A stretch of 64,000 bases of DNA from a virus. Of this stretch, positions 53,826-61,365 are shown one piece after another. A program made the translations under genes and the position numbers. Under the pieces are notes generated by a model. The model searched no databases and was not told the DNA's origin. It saw nothing but the letters and a program-made list of their open reading frames with translations. The stretch's first letter is position 1. Every line of letters starts with the position of its first letter. The stretch lies in IMG/VR virus record IMGVR_UViG_3300044644_001125, positions 19,623 to 83,622 of that record, one strand, 5' to 3'.

Positions 53826-54587
53826 TCAAACTATAGTGAATAAGTTTGCAAACATGTTTCCTGTCGAGCCAACCGCTCCTGTCCAAACTGCAGAACTATT
53901 GTGCGATTCGATCCTATCGGCTATCACAGCAGCACGCTGTGCTGACGTCGCTGGTTTGTACATACCAAACCTTGACAAACTCCCAGCGTTCACTGCAGCG
54001 TTTGTACTGTCAGCTGACGATAACGGTAATTTGGTAAACACTGCTGTATTTAACATTCGCAAACCATGCAGTTTACACCTAGGCCTACCTTGAGAATCAC
54101 AAGCAACCGCCATCGCTTCATCCATTCTGTCCCACCACTTATCAGTATTTGGAGTGGCATACTCACCAGAACTTCCTAATGCAACAATCTCAAAATTCTC
54201 AACTAACCACTCAAGATATTCTAAAGATTCATGCAAATGCCAAACTGGAACACCCTTTGCCCTTGTCCCCGTTCTAATCCATTGTAATACCCAGGCTTTG
54301 TTGTCAGCCTCAGTCCCATCAATGATATCTGGAATCAATGCCCAATCAAATCCAGGGTGACGATACAACGTATGCACCCAATTCAAATAAGCATCAAAAT
54401 CTATTCTACCAGATCCCTTCTTCCAATGGGAAAATGCACCGTTGTCTAAACAAAATGTCTGACAAAACTCAAGCACCGGTCCTACATCGTCCTGACGACC
54501 AAATGGGATCAACGCATGTCGTCCTACTAAAAACCTAGCAACATCCTGCCTGCTACCTCCAACTGGGGTACCATGATAATGTATCAT
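53826..54587 (-). CDS. TGT/DpdA-like TIM-barrel protein
   Basis: 253 aa. The sequence runs YHGTPVGGSRQDVARFLVGR, LDNGAFSHWKKG, FDWALIPDIIDG, VPVWHLHESLEYLEWL, VALGSSGEYATP and LHGLRML..., ending a barrel with SSADSTNAA. I relate it to phage tRNA-guanine-transglycosylase-like (DpdA) proteins that can insert 7-deazaguanine into DNA, from recall. No queuosine-precursor genes were seen in the window. A TAAATA box is at 54616-54621. Confidence 0.5.
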   Translation of the reverse strand: MIHYHGTPVGGSRQDVARFLVGRHALIPFGRQDDVGPVLEFCQTFCLDNGAFSHWKKGSGRIDFDAYLNWVHTLYRHPGFDWALIPDIIDGTEADNKAWVLQWIRTGTRAKGVPVWHLHESLEYLEWLVENFEIVALGSSGEYATPNTDKWWDRMDEAMAVACDSQGRPRCKLHGLRMLNTAVFTKLPLSSADSTNAAVNAGSLSRFGMYKPATSAQRAAVIADRIESHNSSAVWTGAVGSTGNMFANLFTIV

Positions 54588-54615
54588 TCTTATTCTCTCG
54601 TTTGTAATTATGCCG

Positions 54616-54621
54616 TATTTA
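54616..54621 (-). promoter_or_regulatory. Late promoter box
   Basis: CATAAATAC on the reverse strand, 28 nt before the DpdA-like gene. Confidence 0.55.
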
Positions 54622-55477
54622 TGAACACGCTCCTACTACCCTAAAACACGATAAAATTCTATTTTTCATCACAATCCCGGCGGACAATTGGCAGGGTTCA
54701 GGCCTCAGATGTTCTGATATTCACGGCCGTGAACGGCCTAAAAGATAATGCTGCGCGGTTCAGGCCGTGCCCAATCTAGTTTATGGTTACTCACAGTGAA
54801 AAGGTACAGCCTCTGCATTTTCTGGGCGGCCAGAATTTTTCAATTTGGATTCTACAGTAGAGTGCATTGGTTTCTACGGTCTCCAATATGCAAAACCCAC
54901 TAAGGGTACTCTATATTGTTTACCGTGAAGTCGATTGTAGAGTTTATGGTAAAGTTCACCATTGACACTGTCAAGAGCAGTTGGCAGGGTCTGATTCAAT
55001 TGGGTATAGAAGGTTCAGGCCTCAGCGGTTCTGTATTCTAAAGGCGAATTGATCTAGGGTTTAGGCGCGAGGTGTTCGGATTGTTGGTTTATTGTAGGTT
55101 TATTGTAGAGTCGATTGTAGAGTCGATTGTAGAGTCGATTGTAGAGTCTATTGTAGGTTAATTATCTTTTAGGATAGATCTATTGTAGATCTATTATCTT
55201 TTAGGGTGCAGGCCCGAAAAAGGGTACGGTTTCTCAAAAATCGAGCCGCGTAAAAAATACAGGGTAGGTACTTATGAAATAGGGGGTACCGTTTTCCAAC
55301 CCCCGCACCCGTATATACACCCGTATATTATACCACACCTTTTTGCACCTTGTCAACCTTTTTTTCTTTTATTTTCGAGTCGAAAGTGCTTGACATTTTG
55401 CGCGAGCTGTGCTAACCCTTTTTTGCCCGAACGAGCTGCTACCACGTTTTGCCGTGCTTGTCAAGTCTTACCCACAT
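54622..55477. repeat. Gene-free repeat-rich region, possible origin
   Basis: No ORF is supported over about 850 bp. It has repeats of GGTTCAGGCC (54697, 54759, 55013), the dyad GGCCGTGAACGGCC (54725-54738), four tandem 12-bp units ATTGTAGAGTC[GT] at 55102-55149 with related copies at about 54933, 55091 and 55150, CTAAAAGATAAT copies, and paired CACCCGTATAT. Iterons plus a switch in transcription direction are origin-like. Confidence 0.6.
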
Positions 55478-55505
55478 AAAAAAAGACTTGACATAATGTC
55501 AAGTC
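55478..55505 (-). terminator. Terminator of the reverse-strand early region
   Basis: On the reverse strand AGACTTGACAT pairs with ATGTCAAGTCT and runs into seven T residues. Confidence 0.85.
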
Positions 55506-55643
55506 TATGAGTTTAACCCTTTAGTGGTTATCTGTTTTAACTGGTAGCCTATACCGTTTCAATGTATAGGCTTAAATCGTTCATAATTGCCTTTTAAGGC
55601 GTGATAGACTGATAAGTAATACCAGTCTATCACTCTATGCGGT

Positions 55644-56210
55644 TTAGGCGTGTAACGCGGTTTTAGCGTTCAAATTCAATTCCATTTTATTTGCTTTAAT
55701 CGCTGTAATGTTTTCGATTTTGATAGTACGAACAATGGTAGAATGAATCACGTCATTTGTTTTATTATATACAAGGCTATTATCGTTCAATAGCTTTTCA
55801 CGTTCACTAGGTGTTAAGTATTGTGAAACAGTCATTTTGTCTACTTCAATACCGTCTATTGTATAGACTGATTTACTGGCATTGTTAAAGATAGCGTACA
55901 GGTAAGCCGTGCCATTAGTTTTATGATTAACGATTGAAAAGCAAGTTTTATCATGTTCAAAATATGTATCGCTTACTTCAAAATTATTGATTGATTGCCC
56001 GTCAATTTTGTTTGCTGATTTAATCACGGCACGTTGATAAACTTCAAAATCTTTGAGTGTACCGAATAGCGTTACATTGGCTTTAGACTGTTTCATGATT
56101 TTAATATCTTTGAATTTAGCCGCTGTTTTAACTTGCGTAGTGTATTCAATGCTAGCAAACGTGCTACCATTAGCGATTAAAGATTTTACTGTTTCGATGA
56201 TTGCTTTCAT
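55644..56210 (-). CDS. Hypothetical early protein
   Basis: 188 aa, last gene of the early block. It is Asn/Lys/Thr-rich with a hydrophobic-strand pattern (ANVTLFGTLKDFEVYQRAV) and a LTPSEREKLLND helix. Its promoter (TTGACA, 16 bp, TAGAAT) differs from the others by lacking the shared leader; the leader instead holds a GCTTAACGGGC/GCTTAA repeat. No family recognised. Confidence 0.65.
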   Translation of the reverse strand: MKAIIETVKSLIANGSTFASIEYTTQVKTAAKFKDIKIMKQSKANVTLFGTLKDFEVYQRAVIKSANKIDGQSINNFEVSDTYFEHDKTCFSIVNHKTNGTAYLYAIFNNASKSVYTIDGIEVDKMTVSQYLTPSEREKLLNDNSLVYNKTNDVIHSTIVRTIKIENITAIKANKMELNLNAKTALHA

Positions 56211-56277
56211 GATAAGTTACCTATTTTTAGTGATTAAGTGATTTTGCCCGTTAAGCGTTTTGCTTAACTTGTGGCAT

Positions 56278-56305
56278 ATTCTACAGCAATTCACGGCAAT
56301 GTCAA
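56278..56305 (-). promoter_or_regulatory. Early promoter P1
   Basis: Reverse strand: TTGACA, 16-bp spacer, TAGAAT. No dyad. Confidence 0.75.
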
Positions 56306-56358
56306 ATTATTTTGAGCGAGCTGGTATTCAATCCATTGAATACCAGTAAATTCGCGGT

Positions 56359-57093
56359 TTAGGCTTTAGTTTGATATTTTCTGTTTGCATCAATTACGGC
56401 TTTAGATACTTTTGTTTTGCCCGTGCCATGCGCTGTAAAGCCAATAATGACGCGGTTTTGCGTTCTATCCTTTGCGCATAACATACAGTTAATGCACTGG
56501 ATTTTTTCGTTATATTCATTAGGGCATTGCACCACTTTAACGTCATCAATCTTTTGTACTTTAGGGCTATTCAATGGCATAACTAAAACCGCGTTAATGC
56601 CATTATCTAAAGCCGTTTTTGCTTGTTCAATGCTTTCACAGCTCGCGTTAACGTGTAAGCCTTGTTTGAATGCTGATTGAAAAGCAATTAAATTGCTTTC
56701 AATGGTTAAATCATGATGACTGTAAAGTATTGTGTTTAATTGACGTTTAACGATAATATCAACTAATTGATTGAATAAATCAACTAAAATAGTTTGGTCT
56801 TTATGTGGTAAATCACCCATAACATTTAGGCGTAATTTTGCGCTTTTATCCATGTGACGTATGTTAGATAACAAGGCTTTAAAGTCTAATCCTGTTTTAT
56901 CCAATTTACGCCATTGGATACCAGTATAGCTATAATCAGCATAACACCCGTTTAATTGCATTTTAACCGCGTCTACGATAACGGTTTTAATGAAAGGGCA
57001 TGAAGTAGGGCATGAATCACTTGACGTGCTAGTAACTGCAATGTTACCTGTTTTTGAATTTTGAGATACCGCTGTAAATGAATAATTAAACAT
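56359..57093 (-). CDS. Cys-rich Gp88-like protein (DUF7227-like)
   Basis: 244 aa. It has SDSCPTSCPF near residue 28, NGCYADYSYTGIQWRKL, RLNVMGDLPH, and a C-terminal CINCMLCAKDRTQNRVIIGF. The layout recalls the Gp88 protein at 52404 (C-P-x-x-C, C-Y, M-G-D). The four C-terminal Cys could bind a metal or Fe-S centre. It is an early gene, unlike the Gp88 copy. Function unknown. Confidence 0.6.
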   Translation of the reverse strand: MFNYSFTAVSQNSKTGNIAVTSTSSDSCPTSCPFIKTVIVDAVKMQLNGCYADYSYTGIQWRKLDKTGLDFKALLSNIRHMDKSAKLRLNVMGDLPHKDQTILVDLFNQLVDIIVKRQLNTILYSHHDLTIESNLIAFQSAFKQGLHVNASCESIEQAKTALDNGINAVLVMPLNSPKVQKIDDVKVVQCPNEYNEKIQCINCMLCAKDRTQNRVIIGFTAHGTGKTKVSKAVIDANRKYQTKA

Positions 57094-57130
57094 GGTTTGA
57101 ATCCTGTAGTGCTTTTGTTAAGGTGGGTAT

Positions 57131-57159
57131 AGTTTAACGGTTTGTTGCTACCATGTCAA
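57131..57159 (-). promoter_or_regulatory. Early promoter P2
   Basis: Reverse strand: TTGACA, 17 bp, TAAACT, followed by the shared leader ACCTTAACAAAAGCACTACAG. Confidence 0.8.
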
Positions 57160-57205
57160 ATTTATTTTTGCATAACGCATTATACGCGTATAGGCGTATA
57201 TCATT

Positions 57206-57215
57206 ACAGCGGGTA
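57206..57215 (-). repeat. 3-prime element ACAGCGGGTA, copy 1 of 4
   Basis: Copies at 57206, 58075, 59792 and 60264 each lie just downstream of a reverse-strand stop codon and next to CGTATA-type alternating palindromes. They may act in transcript ends or processing. Confidence 0.6.
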
Positions 57216-57261
57216 ACGGGCGTTTTATGCTGATTTAACGCCCGTCACAGCTCGTTCGAGC

Positions 57262-57582
57262 TTAGATACCGTACTCGCGTATTGTGTACAATTCTGATTT
57301 TGTTTCGATTGCCTTGTAATCACCAAACGCAATGCTAGGATTAGCAAAGGATTCGCTGGCATCGTCATAAGCGGCTTTAGCACGTTCTACATTCGACCAA
57401 AATGACGATGATTCGAGTTTGATTGACGCGGTTACGATACCGTCTGTTTCACTGATTGCATCAGCATCATAGAACGACCAATCGCCTAGATTAAAAGACA
57501 ATTCTACATTGTCCCATAAATCAGCAGGTACTTCTACAACAAAGTTTACAACGTAGGTTAAGTTTTGATTATTCGCGTTCAT
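57262..57582 (-). CDS. Hypothetical early protein
   Basis: 106 aa from MNANNQNLTYVVNF; the longer frame crosses the promoter. It is acidic with a beta-rich first half (NFVVEVPADLWDNVELSFN). No family recognised. Confidence 0.65.
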   Translation of the reverse strand: MNANNQNLTYVVNFVVEVPADLWDNVELSFNLGDWSFYDADAISETDGIVTASIKLESSSFWSNVERAKAAYDDASESFANPSIAFGDYKAIETKSELYTIREYGI

Positions 57583-57621
57583 GGTATGAATCCTATAAAG
57601 TGTAGTGAAAAGAGCAAGCCG

Positions 57622-57665
57622 TTTGACTTGGTGCATATTCTACACGAATTACACACCAAGTCAAA
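57622..57665 (-). promoter_or_regulatory. Early promoter P3 inside a 12-bp inverted repeat
   Basis: Reverse strand: TTGACT, 16 bp, TAGAAT (57637-57664). Perfect arms TTTGACTTGGTG (57622-57633 and 57654-57665) flank the -10 box and include the -35 box. Confidence 0.85.
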
Positions 57666-57670
57666 TCTTT

Positions 57671-57964
57671 TTACGCTGGTAGGCGATAACGTGGAACGTC
57701 CGTGTATTCGCTTAGGACAGACCACCCATATTGCAGGACAGGCTCTTCACGTTCTGATACTTCGCCACTGTAGGCATTGGTAACGGTGGTAGACCAAACA
57801 GGCTCGAAAGCCTGCCATTTTGTCCATGCTTTTGCATAACCATTGTAGGCATAGGCACGTTGAAACCATGCGCCTGTAGCAGATAGCGCGACTTCTACGT
57901 TTACGCCAAAAGTGTTTGAGCCACCAAATGCGCGTACTGCTTTCACTGTTTTTGATGTTGCCAT
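57671..57964 (-). CDS. Hypothetical early protein
   Basis: 97 aa. It is rich in aromatic residues (WFQRAYAYNGYAKAWTKW; AFEPVW) and probably beta-sheet. Own promoter and shared leader. No family recognised. Confidence 0.65.
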   Translation of the reverse strand: MATSKTVKAVRAFGGSNTFGVNVEVALSATGAWFQRAYAYNGYAKAWTKWQAFEPVWSTTVTNAYSGEVSEREEPVLQYGWSVLSEYTDVPRYRLPA

Positions 57965-58000
57965 GATGTTTACTCCGTAGTGCTTTGTTAAGGTGGGTAT

Positions 58001-58029
58001 ATTCTAAAAGATAATTAAACTATTGTCAA
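58001..58029 (-). promoter_or_regulatory. Early promoter P4 with ATTATCTTTTAG motif
   Basis: Reverse strand: TTGACA, 17 bp, TAGAAT; the spacer end and -10 start form ATTATCTTTTAG. Confidence 0.85.
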
Positions 58030-58121
58030 CCTCTAAATTCATATACGCGTATACACGTATAGGCGTGTATACTCACAGCGGGTACTGGTAGACTTCACGC
58101 CTACCAGCTCCCTCGGATTGG

Positions 58122-58325
58122 TTAACTATCGCTGTTGATGTATACCCATTCAGCGTATAACTCTTCTATTGTTGTGCCGTACTTCAATTCTAGTTTTTCT
58201 TCTTTGTTTAGTTTTTTCGCATACTCTTCGATTGTTTTGATTTCAGTTGGCACTGCGTATATTTTACCTTGGAATTCAACAGATGTAGGTTTATTAGAAT
58301 TGTCGTAGTGTAGGATTGGTTTCAT
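58122..58325 (-). CDS. Hypothetical early protein
   Basis: 67 aa (MKPILHYDNSNKPTSVEF...). Short charged helix KTIEEYAKKLNKEEKLEL in the middle. No family recognised; supported by its own promoter and shared leader. Confidence 0.65.
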   Translation of the reverse strand: MKPILHYDNSNKPTSVEFQGKIYAVPTEIKTIEEYAKKLNKEEKLELKYGTTIEELYAEWVYINSDS

Positions 58326-58350
58326 TGTCTTGTTTCCTGTAGTGCTGTTT

Positions 58351-58390
58351 AGTGAGGTTATAGTCTAATGGATTATAACCTCACTGTCAA
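58351..58390 (-). promoter_or_regulatory. Early promoter P5 with 12-bp dyad round the -10
   Basis: Reverse strand: TTGACA, 17 bp, TAGACT (58362-58390). Arms AGTGAGGTTATA at 58351-58362 and 58374-58385 are perfect complements. Confidence 0.88.
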
Positions 58391-58398
58391 ATTTATTT

Positions 58399-58746
58399 TT
58401 AATCTAGTCTACTGCAAGCATAAGCGTCGATACCGTTATCGCGTAAGACTTTGGCGTATGCTTGTGCGCCTGCTTCGAGTGTATCCACGTTTTGAACGTG
58501 AAGTCTGCTAGGATTCCATAACTCAAAGCATTTTGAGGTATAACCTTTATCGAATCCTAGACTTTCCAATTGTTTACCTAGTTTGCTATTGGCACGAATG
58601 CGTTGTTCAATGCGAACCCAAGCGAAACCGCAGGCGAATCTATCAACACCACCTAGTTTGTTGATAAAGTATTCGCGTGCCGCAGTTTCAGCGGCTAATG
58701 ATGCTTGTGTGTGGATTGCTGTTAAGTCTAAAGTTGTAGTAGTCAT
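58399..58746 (-). CDS. Conserved early phage protein, unknown
   Basis: 115 aa. A mixed alpha/beta protein with AAREYFINKLGGVDRFACGFAW and a C-terminal GAQAYAKVLRDNGIDAYAC. Similar proteins are common in phages without known role. P6 drives it. Confidence 0.68.
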   Translation of the reverse strand: MTTTTLDLTAIHTQASLAAETAAREYFINKLGGVDRFACGFAWVRIEQRIRANSKLGKQLESLGFDKGYTSKCFELWNPSRLHVQNVDTLEAGAQAYAKVLRDNGIDAYACSRLD

Positions 58747-58776
58747 TTTAAATGTCCTGTAGTGCTGTTGTTTAGT

Positions 58777-58813
58777 GAGGTTATAGTCTAATGGATTATA
58801 ACCTCGATGTCAA
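58777..58813 (-). promoter_or_regulatory. Early promoter P6 with 9-bp dyad
   Basis: Reverse strand: TTGACA, 17 bp, TAGACT (58785-58813); arms GAGGTTATA at 58777-58785 and 58797-58805. Closely related to P5. Confidence 0.88.
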
Positions 58814-58820
58814 ATTATTT

Positions 58821-59024
58821 TTATTCGAAAGATAAAGCAATCGTAATACCGTTTTTGGTAGCTTTGCCAGCAGTGCGTACTTTGCTTTGTAATTGCATTG
58901 CTTGTGCTGTTTGGCTTGCTGTATAGCCACCACCGCAGACTTGTAGGCAGACTGCCGCGAGTGCATCGATTGGGTGTTGTGTTTTGAAGTTAGGTTTTTT
59001 AGTAACTGTGATGTAGGTTGTCAT
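58821..59024 (-). CDS. Hypothetical early protein
   Basis: 67 aa (MTTYITVTKKPNF...). A helix with VCLQVCGGGYTASQTAQAMQL. No family recognised. Confidence 0.65.
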   Translation of the reverse strand: MTTYITVTKKPNFKTQHPIDALAAVCLQVCGGGYTASQTAQAMQLQSKVRTAGKATKNGITIALSFE

Positions 59025-59055
59025 TGCTTTGTTTCCTGTAGTGCTTTGTTAAGGT

Positions 59056-59090
59056 GGTGATAGTTTAGTTGATAACTATCACCTTGTCAA
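59056..59090 (-). promoter_or_regulatory. Early promoter P7 with 10-bp dyad
   Basis: Reverse strand: TTGACA, 17 bp, TAAACT (59062-59090); arms GGTGATAGTT at 59056-59065 and 59074-59083. Confidence 0.88.
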
Positions 59091-59100
59091 CCATTATCTT

Positions 59101-59349
59101 TTAATTAAGTTTATAGTAATGTTCCACGGCTAACCCATTACCAGCACCGCAATCGAATAATTCGGTACGGCATGATAGTACATTATCTTTGAGTAATTCG
59201 TGAAACGCGGCGGTTATTTGCTTATCTAATTGAACCCATTTATTGAAATCAGTTCTGAATGCGTGATGATATTCTGCTAAAGTCCAGCAGAATTTTGACG
59301 CAGATACTTCTGTTTGTTTGGTTAATGCGTCAATGATTAGTGCTTTCAT
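59101..59349 (-). CDS. Hypothetical early protein
   Basis: 82 aa (MKALIIDALTKQTEVSASKF...). Helical, ends CGAGNGLAVEHYYKLN. Its stop is next to a TTAAAAGATAAT copy. Confidence 0.65.
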   Translation of the reverse strand: MKALIIDALTKQTEVSASKFCWTLAEYHHAFRTDFNKWVQLDKQITAAFHELLKDNVLSCRTELFDCGAGNGLAVEHYYKLN

Positions 59350-59384
59350 GGTGTTTACTCCGTAGTGCTTGTTAAGTTGGGTAT

Positions 59385-59413
59385 AGTCTAAAAGATAATC
59401 GTTTAGCTGTCAA
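59385..59413 (-). promoter_or_regulatory. Early promoter P8 with ATTATCTTTTAG motif
   Basis: Reverse strand: TTGACA, 17 bp, TAGACT; the spacer carries ATTATCTTTTAG. Confidence 0.85.
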
Positions 59414-59669
59414 CACTTTTATTTTGTCGTTCACGGCTTGCCATAGCCATCAGTGAGAAGTTGCTACATTTATCTTCCCAGCGTAGTAAATCCGCCACTG
59501 CGTAGCGTATGTGTTCTTTTTTGTACACTCTAATTTCTTGGTTTACCGCACCATTAGCAAATACTCTAACGTTCCAACCTTTACCGATTCGTCTAACGGT
59601 GATTTCATGATGACACCAACCTAGACCTATTCGAGCTGGTGTTATGATTTGTTCTAATTTTATTTTCAT
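59403..59669 (-). CDS. Hypothetical basic early protein
   Basis: 88 aa, basic, with strands HHEITVRRIGKGWNVRVF and a RYAVADLLRWEDK helix. Its 3-prime end overlaps P8. No family recognised. Confidence 0.65.
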   Translation of the reverse strand: MKIKLEQIITPARIGLGWCHHEITVRRIGKGWNVRVFANGAVNQEIRVYKKEHIRYAVADLLRWEDKCSNFSLMAMASRERQNKSVDS

Positions 59670-59698
59670 AATGTTTACTCCGTAGTGATGTTAAGTTG

Positions 59699-59732
59699 GG
59701 TACATTATAAAGGCGAATGTACCTAATGTCAA
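59699..59732 (-). promoter_or_regulatory. Early promoter P9 with 8-bp dyad
   Basis: Reverse strand: TTGACA, 17 bp, TATAAT (59704-59732, full consensus); arms GGTACATT at 59699-59706 and 59716-59723. Confidence 0.9.
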
Positions 59733-59802
59733 CTCTATTTTTGCCTATACGTGCGTATATGGGTATAATGCGCGTATAGGCTTGCGTACTCACAGCGGGT
59801 AC

Positions 59803-60015
59803 TCAGTATCTGTGACGTCTTGCGTATCGTCTTTTATCGTAGTAGCCTCTGCGATAGTCGCCATATCGATAATGCGGGACATAGTTATACTCTTTGAGGT
59901 ATACTGGATGGCCCGGAATGTAGGTGGTGTCTGTTTCATAGATTGGATAGGTTGCCTCATAGACAGGGCCAGCAGTACAACCAGTGAGCAATAAGATTAA
60001 GATATATTTTAGCAT
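59803..60015 (-). CDS. Small Tyr/Arg-rich lipoprotein
   Basis: 70 aa. A lipoprotein signal peptide is clear: MLKYILILLLTGC with lipobox LLTGC, giving Cys13 as the lipidated residue. The mature part is Tyr-rich, ending with the basic run YYDKRRYARRHRY. Phage lipoproteins can block superinfection or act in lysis (Rz1-like); the early location favours an envelope role during infection. The start overlaps the upstream small gene. Confidence 0.75.
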   Translation of the reverse strand: MLKYILILLLTGCTAGPVYEATYPIYETDTTYIPGHPVYLKEYNYVPHYRYGDYRRGYYDKRRYARRHRY

Positions 60016-60167
60016 GATAGTCTGATGTGGTCGATGGTTTCGTGGACTGTTAAGGTTTCAGTAATTAAGTTAATCACGGTGCCGTTTTCCAGTGGTTTAA
60101 GTGATACGATGTATTTTGTGTTAATATAGATCGTTTCGTGTTGTTCGTTGGTAACTGGTAGTAGCAT
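60009..60167 (-). CDS. Small hypothetical early protein
   Basis: 52 aa (MLLPVTNEQHETIYIN...IRLSC), with AAGGA upstream. It overlaps the lipoprotein start (ATGCTAA), so the two are coupled. No promoter of the standard type lies directly upstream. Confidence 0.6.
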   Translation of the reverse strand: MLLPVTNEQHETIYINTKYIVSLKPLENGTVINLITETLTVHETIDHIRLSC

Positions 60168-60282
60168 AAGGATCCTTTTGATTATGGCTCGTCACTAACG
60201 TGACTCGCTAGGTTATATGTGTATGTATATGTGTATAATTACCCGCGTGAATGGCGTACACTCACAGCGGGTAATGTGGATT

Positions 60283-60705
60283 CTAAAGTAAATCGTGGAT
60301 ATGGTAGCAATTTTGGTAGAAGTAAGGTAGTTTAGTTTTACCTACTGATTCGTTTTCTACACGAAACTCGTAGAAGTAATCGTCATAATCGTCTGTGTTA
60401 GATTCTTTAGTTGGTTCGTACTCCCAGAATGTCACGATGCCGCTACCAGATACGGTTAGGTAGTTTGCCCATGATGGTGCTGGTGAGTCGGTTATATCGG
60501 CTAGTGCTAGTGGCAATTCGATGACTGTTGGTTTGGTCACAGGTGTGAATGATTCGCCTAGATACGTTGAACTTGACATACTGAACACGTCATCACTGAT
60601 AATCCATGTTTCACCGTAGTGTGCATTGACTTGATTGTCTTTGATGCTAATGAATAACGCGCCAGTTGGGATTGTGCTTGTGTCGATTACTTCGTATGCT
60701 TTCAT
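60283..60705 (-). CDS. Hypothetical early protein
   Basis: 140 aa, acidic, beta-rich (GALFISIKDNQVNAHYGETW; YFYEFRVENES). The C-terminus ends FYQNCYHIHDLL. No family recognised. Confidence 0.65.
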   Translation of the reverse strand: MKAYEVIDTSTIPTGALFISIKDNQVNAHYGETWIISDDVFSMSSSTYLGESFTPVTKPTVIELPLALADITDSPAPSWANYLTVSGSGIVTFWEYEPTKESNTDDYDDYFYEFRVENESVGKTKLPYFYQNCYHIHDLL

Positions 60706-60741
60706 GGTCTTTGCTCCGGTAGTGCTTGTTAAGTTGGGTAT

Positions 60742-60770
60742 AGTTTAATCGTAAATTGACGAACTGTCAA
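60742..60770 (-). promoter_or_regulatory. Early promoter P11
   Basis: Reverse strand: TTGACA, 17 bp, TAAACT. No dyad. Confidence 0.82.
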
Positions 60771-60783
60771 GCATTATCTTTTA

Positions 60784-60823
60784 GAAAAAGAAAAACCTAA
60801 CAGAGCACTACTTCTGTTAGGTT
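60784..60823 (-). terminator. Intrinsic terminator within early block
   Basis: Reverse strand: AACCTAACAGA pairs with TCTGTTAGGTT, followed by TTTTCTTTTTC. Confidence 0.85.
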
Positions 60824-60914
60824 GTTTCAGTGGTGGTATACTAGGGTCACTACTCCCACATTGACCACCTTGTTACTGGGCGTTGGTTAGGTTTCCATGC
60901 CCAGTGGATTTGCA

Positions 60915-61043
60915 CTACACTTTGAATTTTGGGTTTGTTTTGCCAATGGTTGCCGCGCTTAGTAGCTGGATTGTTTTGTTGTCGAATCCGAGCTGTTTGG
61001 CTAGGTCTTTGACTGTTTCTTTTGGTTTAGTGGGTTTGTTCAT
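60915..61043 (-). CDS. Small HTH-like early protein
   Basis: 42 aa (MNKPTKPKETVKDLAKQLGF...). ETVKDLAKQLGF followed by a second helix looks like a short helix-turn-helix. It uses an AGGCACTGCC variant of the shared leader and is read through from P12. Confidence 0.55.
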   Translation of the reverse strand: MNKPTKPKETVKDLAKQLGFDNKTIQLLSAATIGKTNPKFKV

Positions 61044-61078
61044 TTGGCAGTGCCTATTTGTGTTTTAAGGGGTGTACA

Positions 61079-61105
61079 AGGCTCGCGCGTTGCGCTCGCG
61101 AGCCT
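61079..61105. repeat. GCTCGC-type hairpin
   Basis: AGGCTCGCG / CGCGAGCCT, 9-bp arms. Related dyads lie at 12903, 14645, 60185, 61995 and 63801, all at gene boundaries. Confidence 0.75.
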
Positions 61106-61110
61106 AATGT

Positions 61111-61299
61111 TTATAAACCTTTTAATAACTGGTTTACTACTGGTTTTAAATCGTCTTGTAGGTTATCTAGTTCTAATTGGTATTCTAAACTTTCGCTGTA
61201 TTGTTCTAAATCTCTTACTACATAGTCAAGTAATCTCATTCTACCTTCTAGGGTTAGGACTTCGTACATATCAATGGTAATTGGACTGTAGTTACTCAT
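61111..61299 (-). CDS. Hypothetical early protein
   Basis: 62 aa, helical and acidic (MRLLDYVVRDLEQYSESLEYQ in part). No family recognised. Confidence 0.65.
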   Translation of the reverse strand: MSNYSPITIDMYEVLTLEGRMRLLDYVVRDLEQYSESLEYQLELDNLQDDLKPVVNQLLKGL

Positions 61300-61333
61300 G
61301 GGTAGTGCCTCTTTGTTTTGTTAAGGTGGTGCT

Positions 61334-61362
61334 ATTCTAAAAGATAATTAACGCACTGTCAA
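61334..61362 (-). promoter_or_regulatory. Early promoter P12 with ATTATCTTTTAG motif
   Basis: Reverse strand: TTGACA, 17 bp, TAGAAT; spacer contains ATTATCTTTTAG. Confidence 0.85.
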
Positions 61363-61365
61363 GTA

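Noticed and set aside
55102-55149. CRISPR array
   Set aside because: The 12-bp units are directly tandem with no spacers and no cas genes are present.
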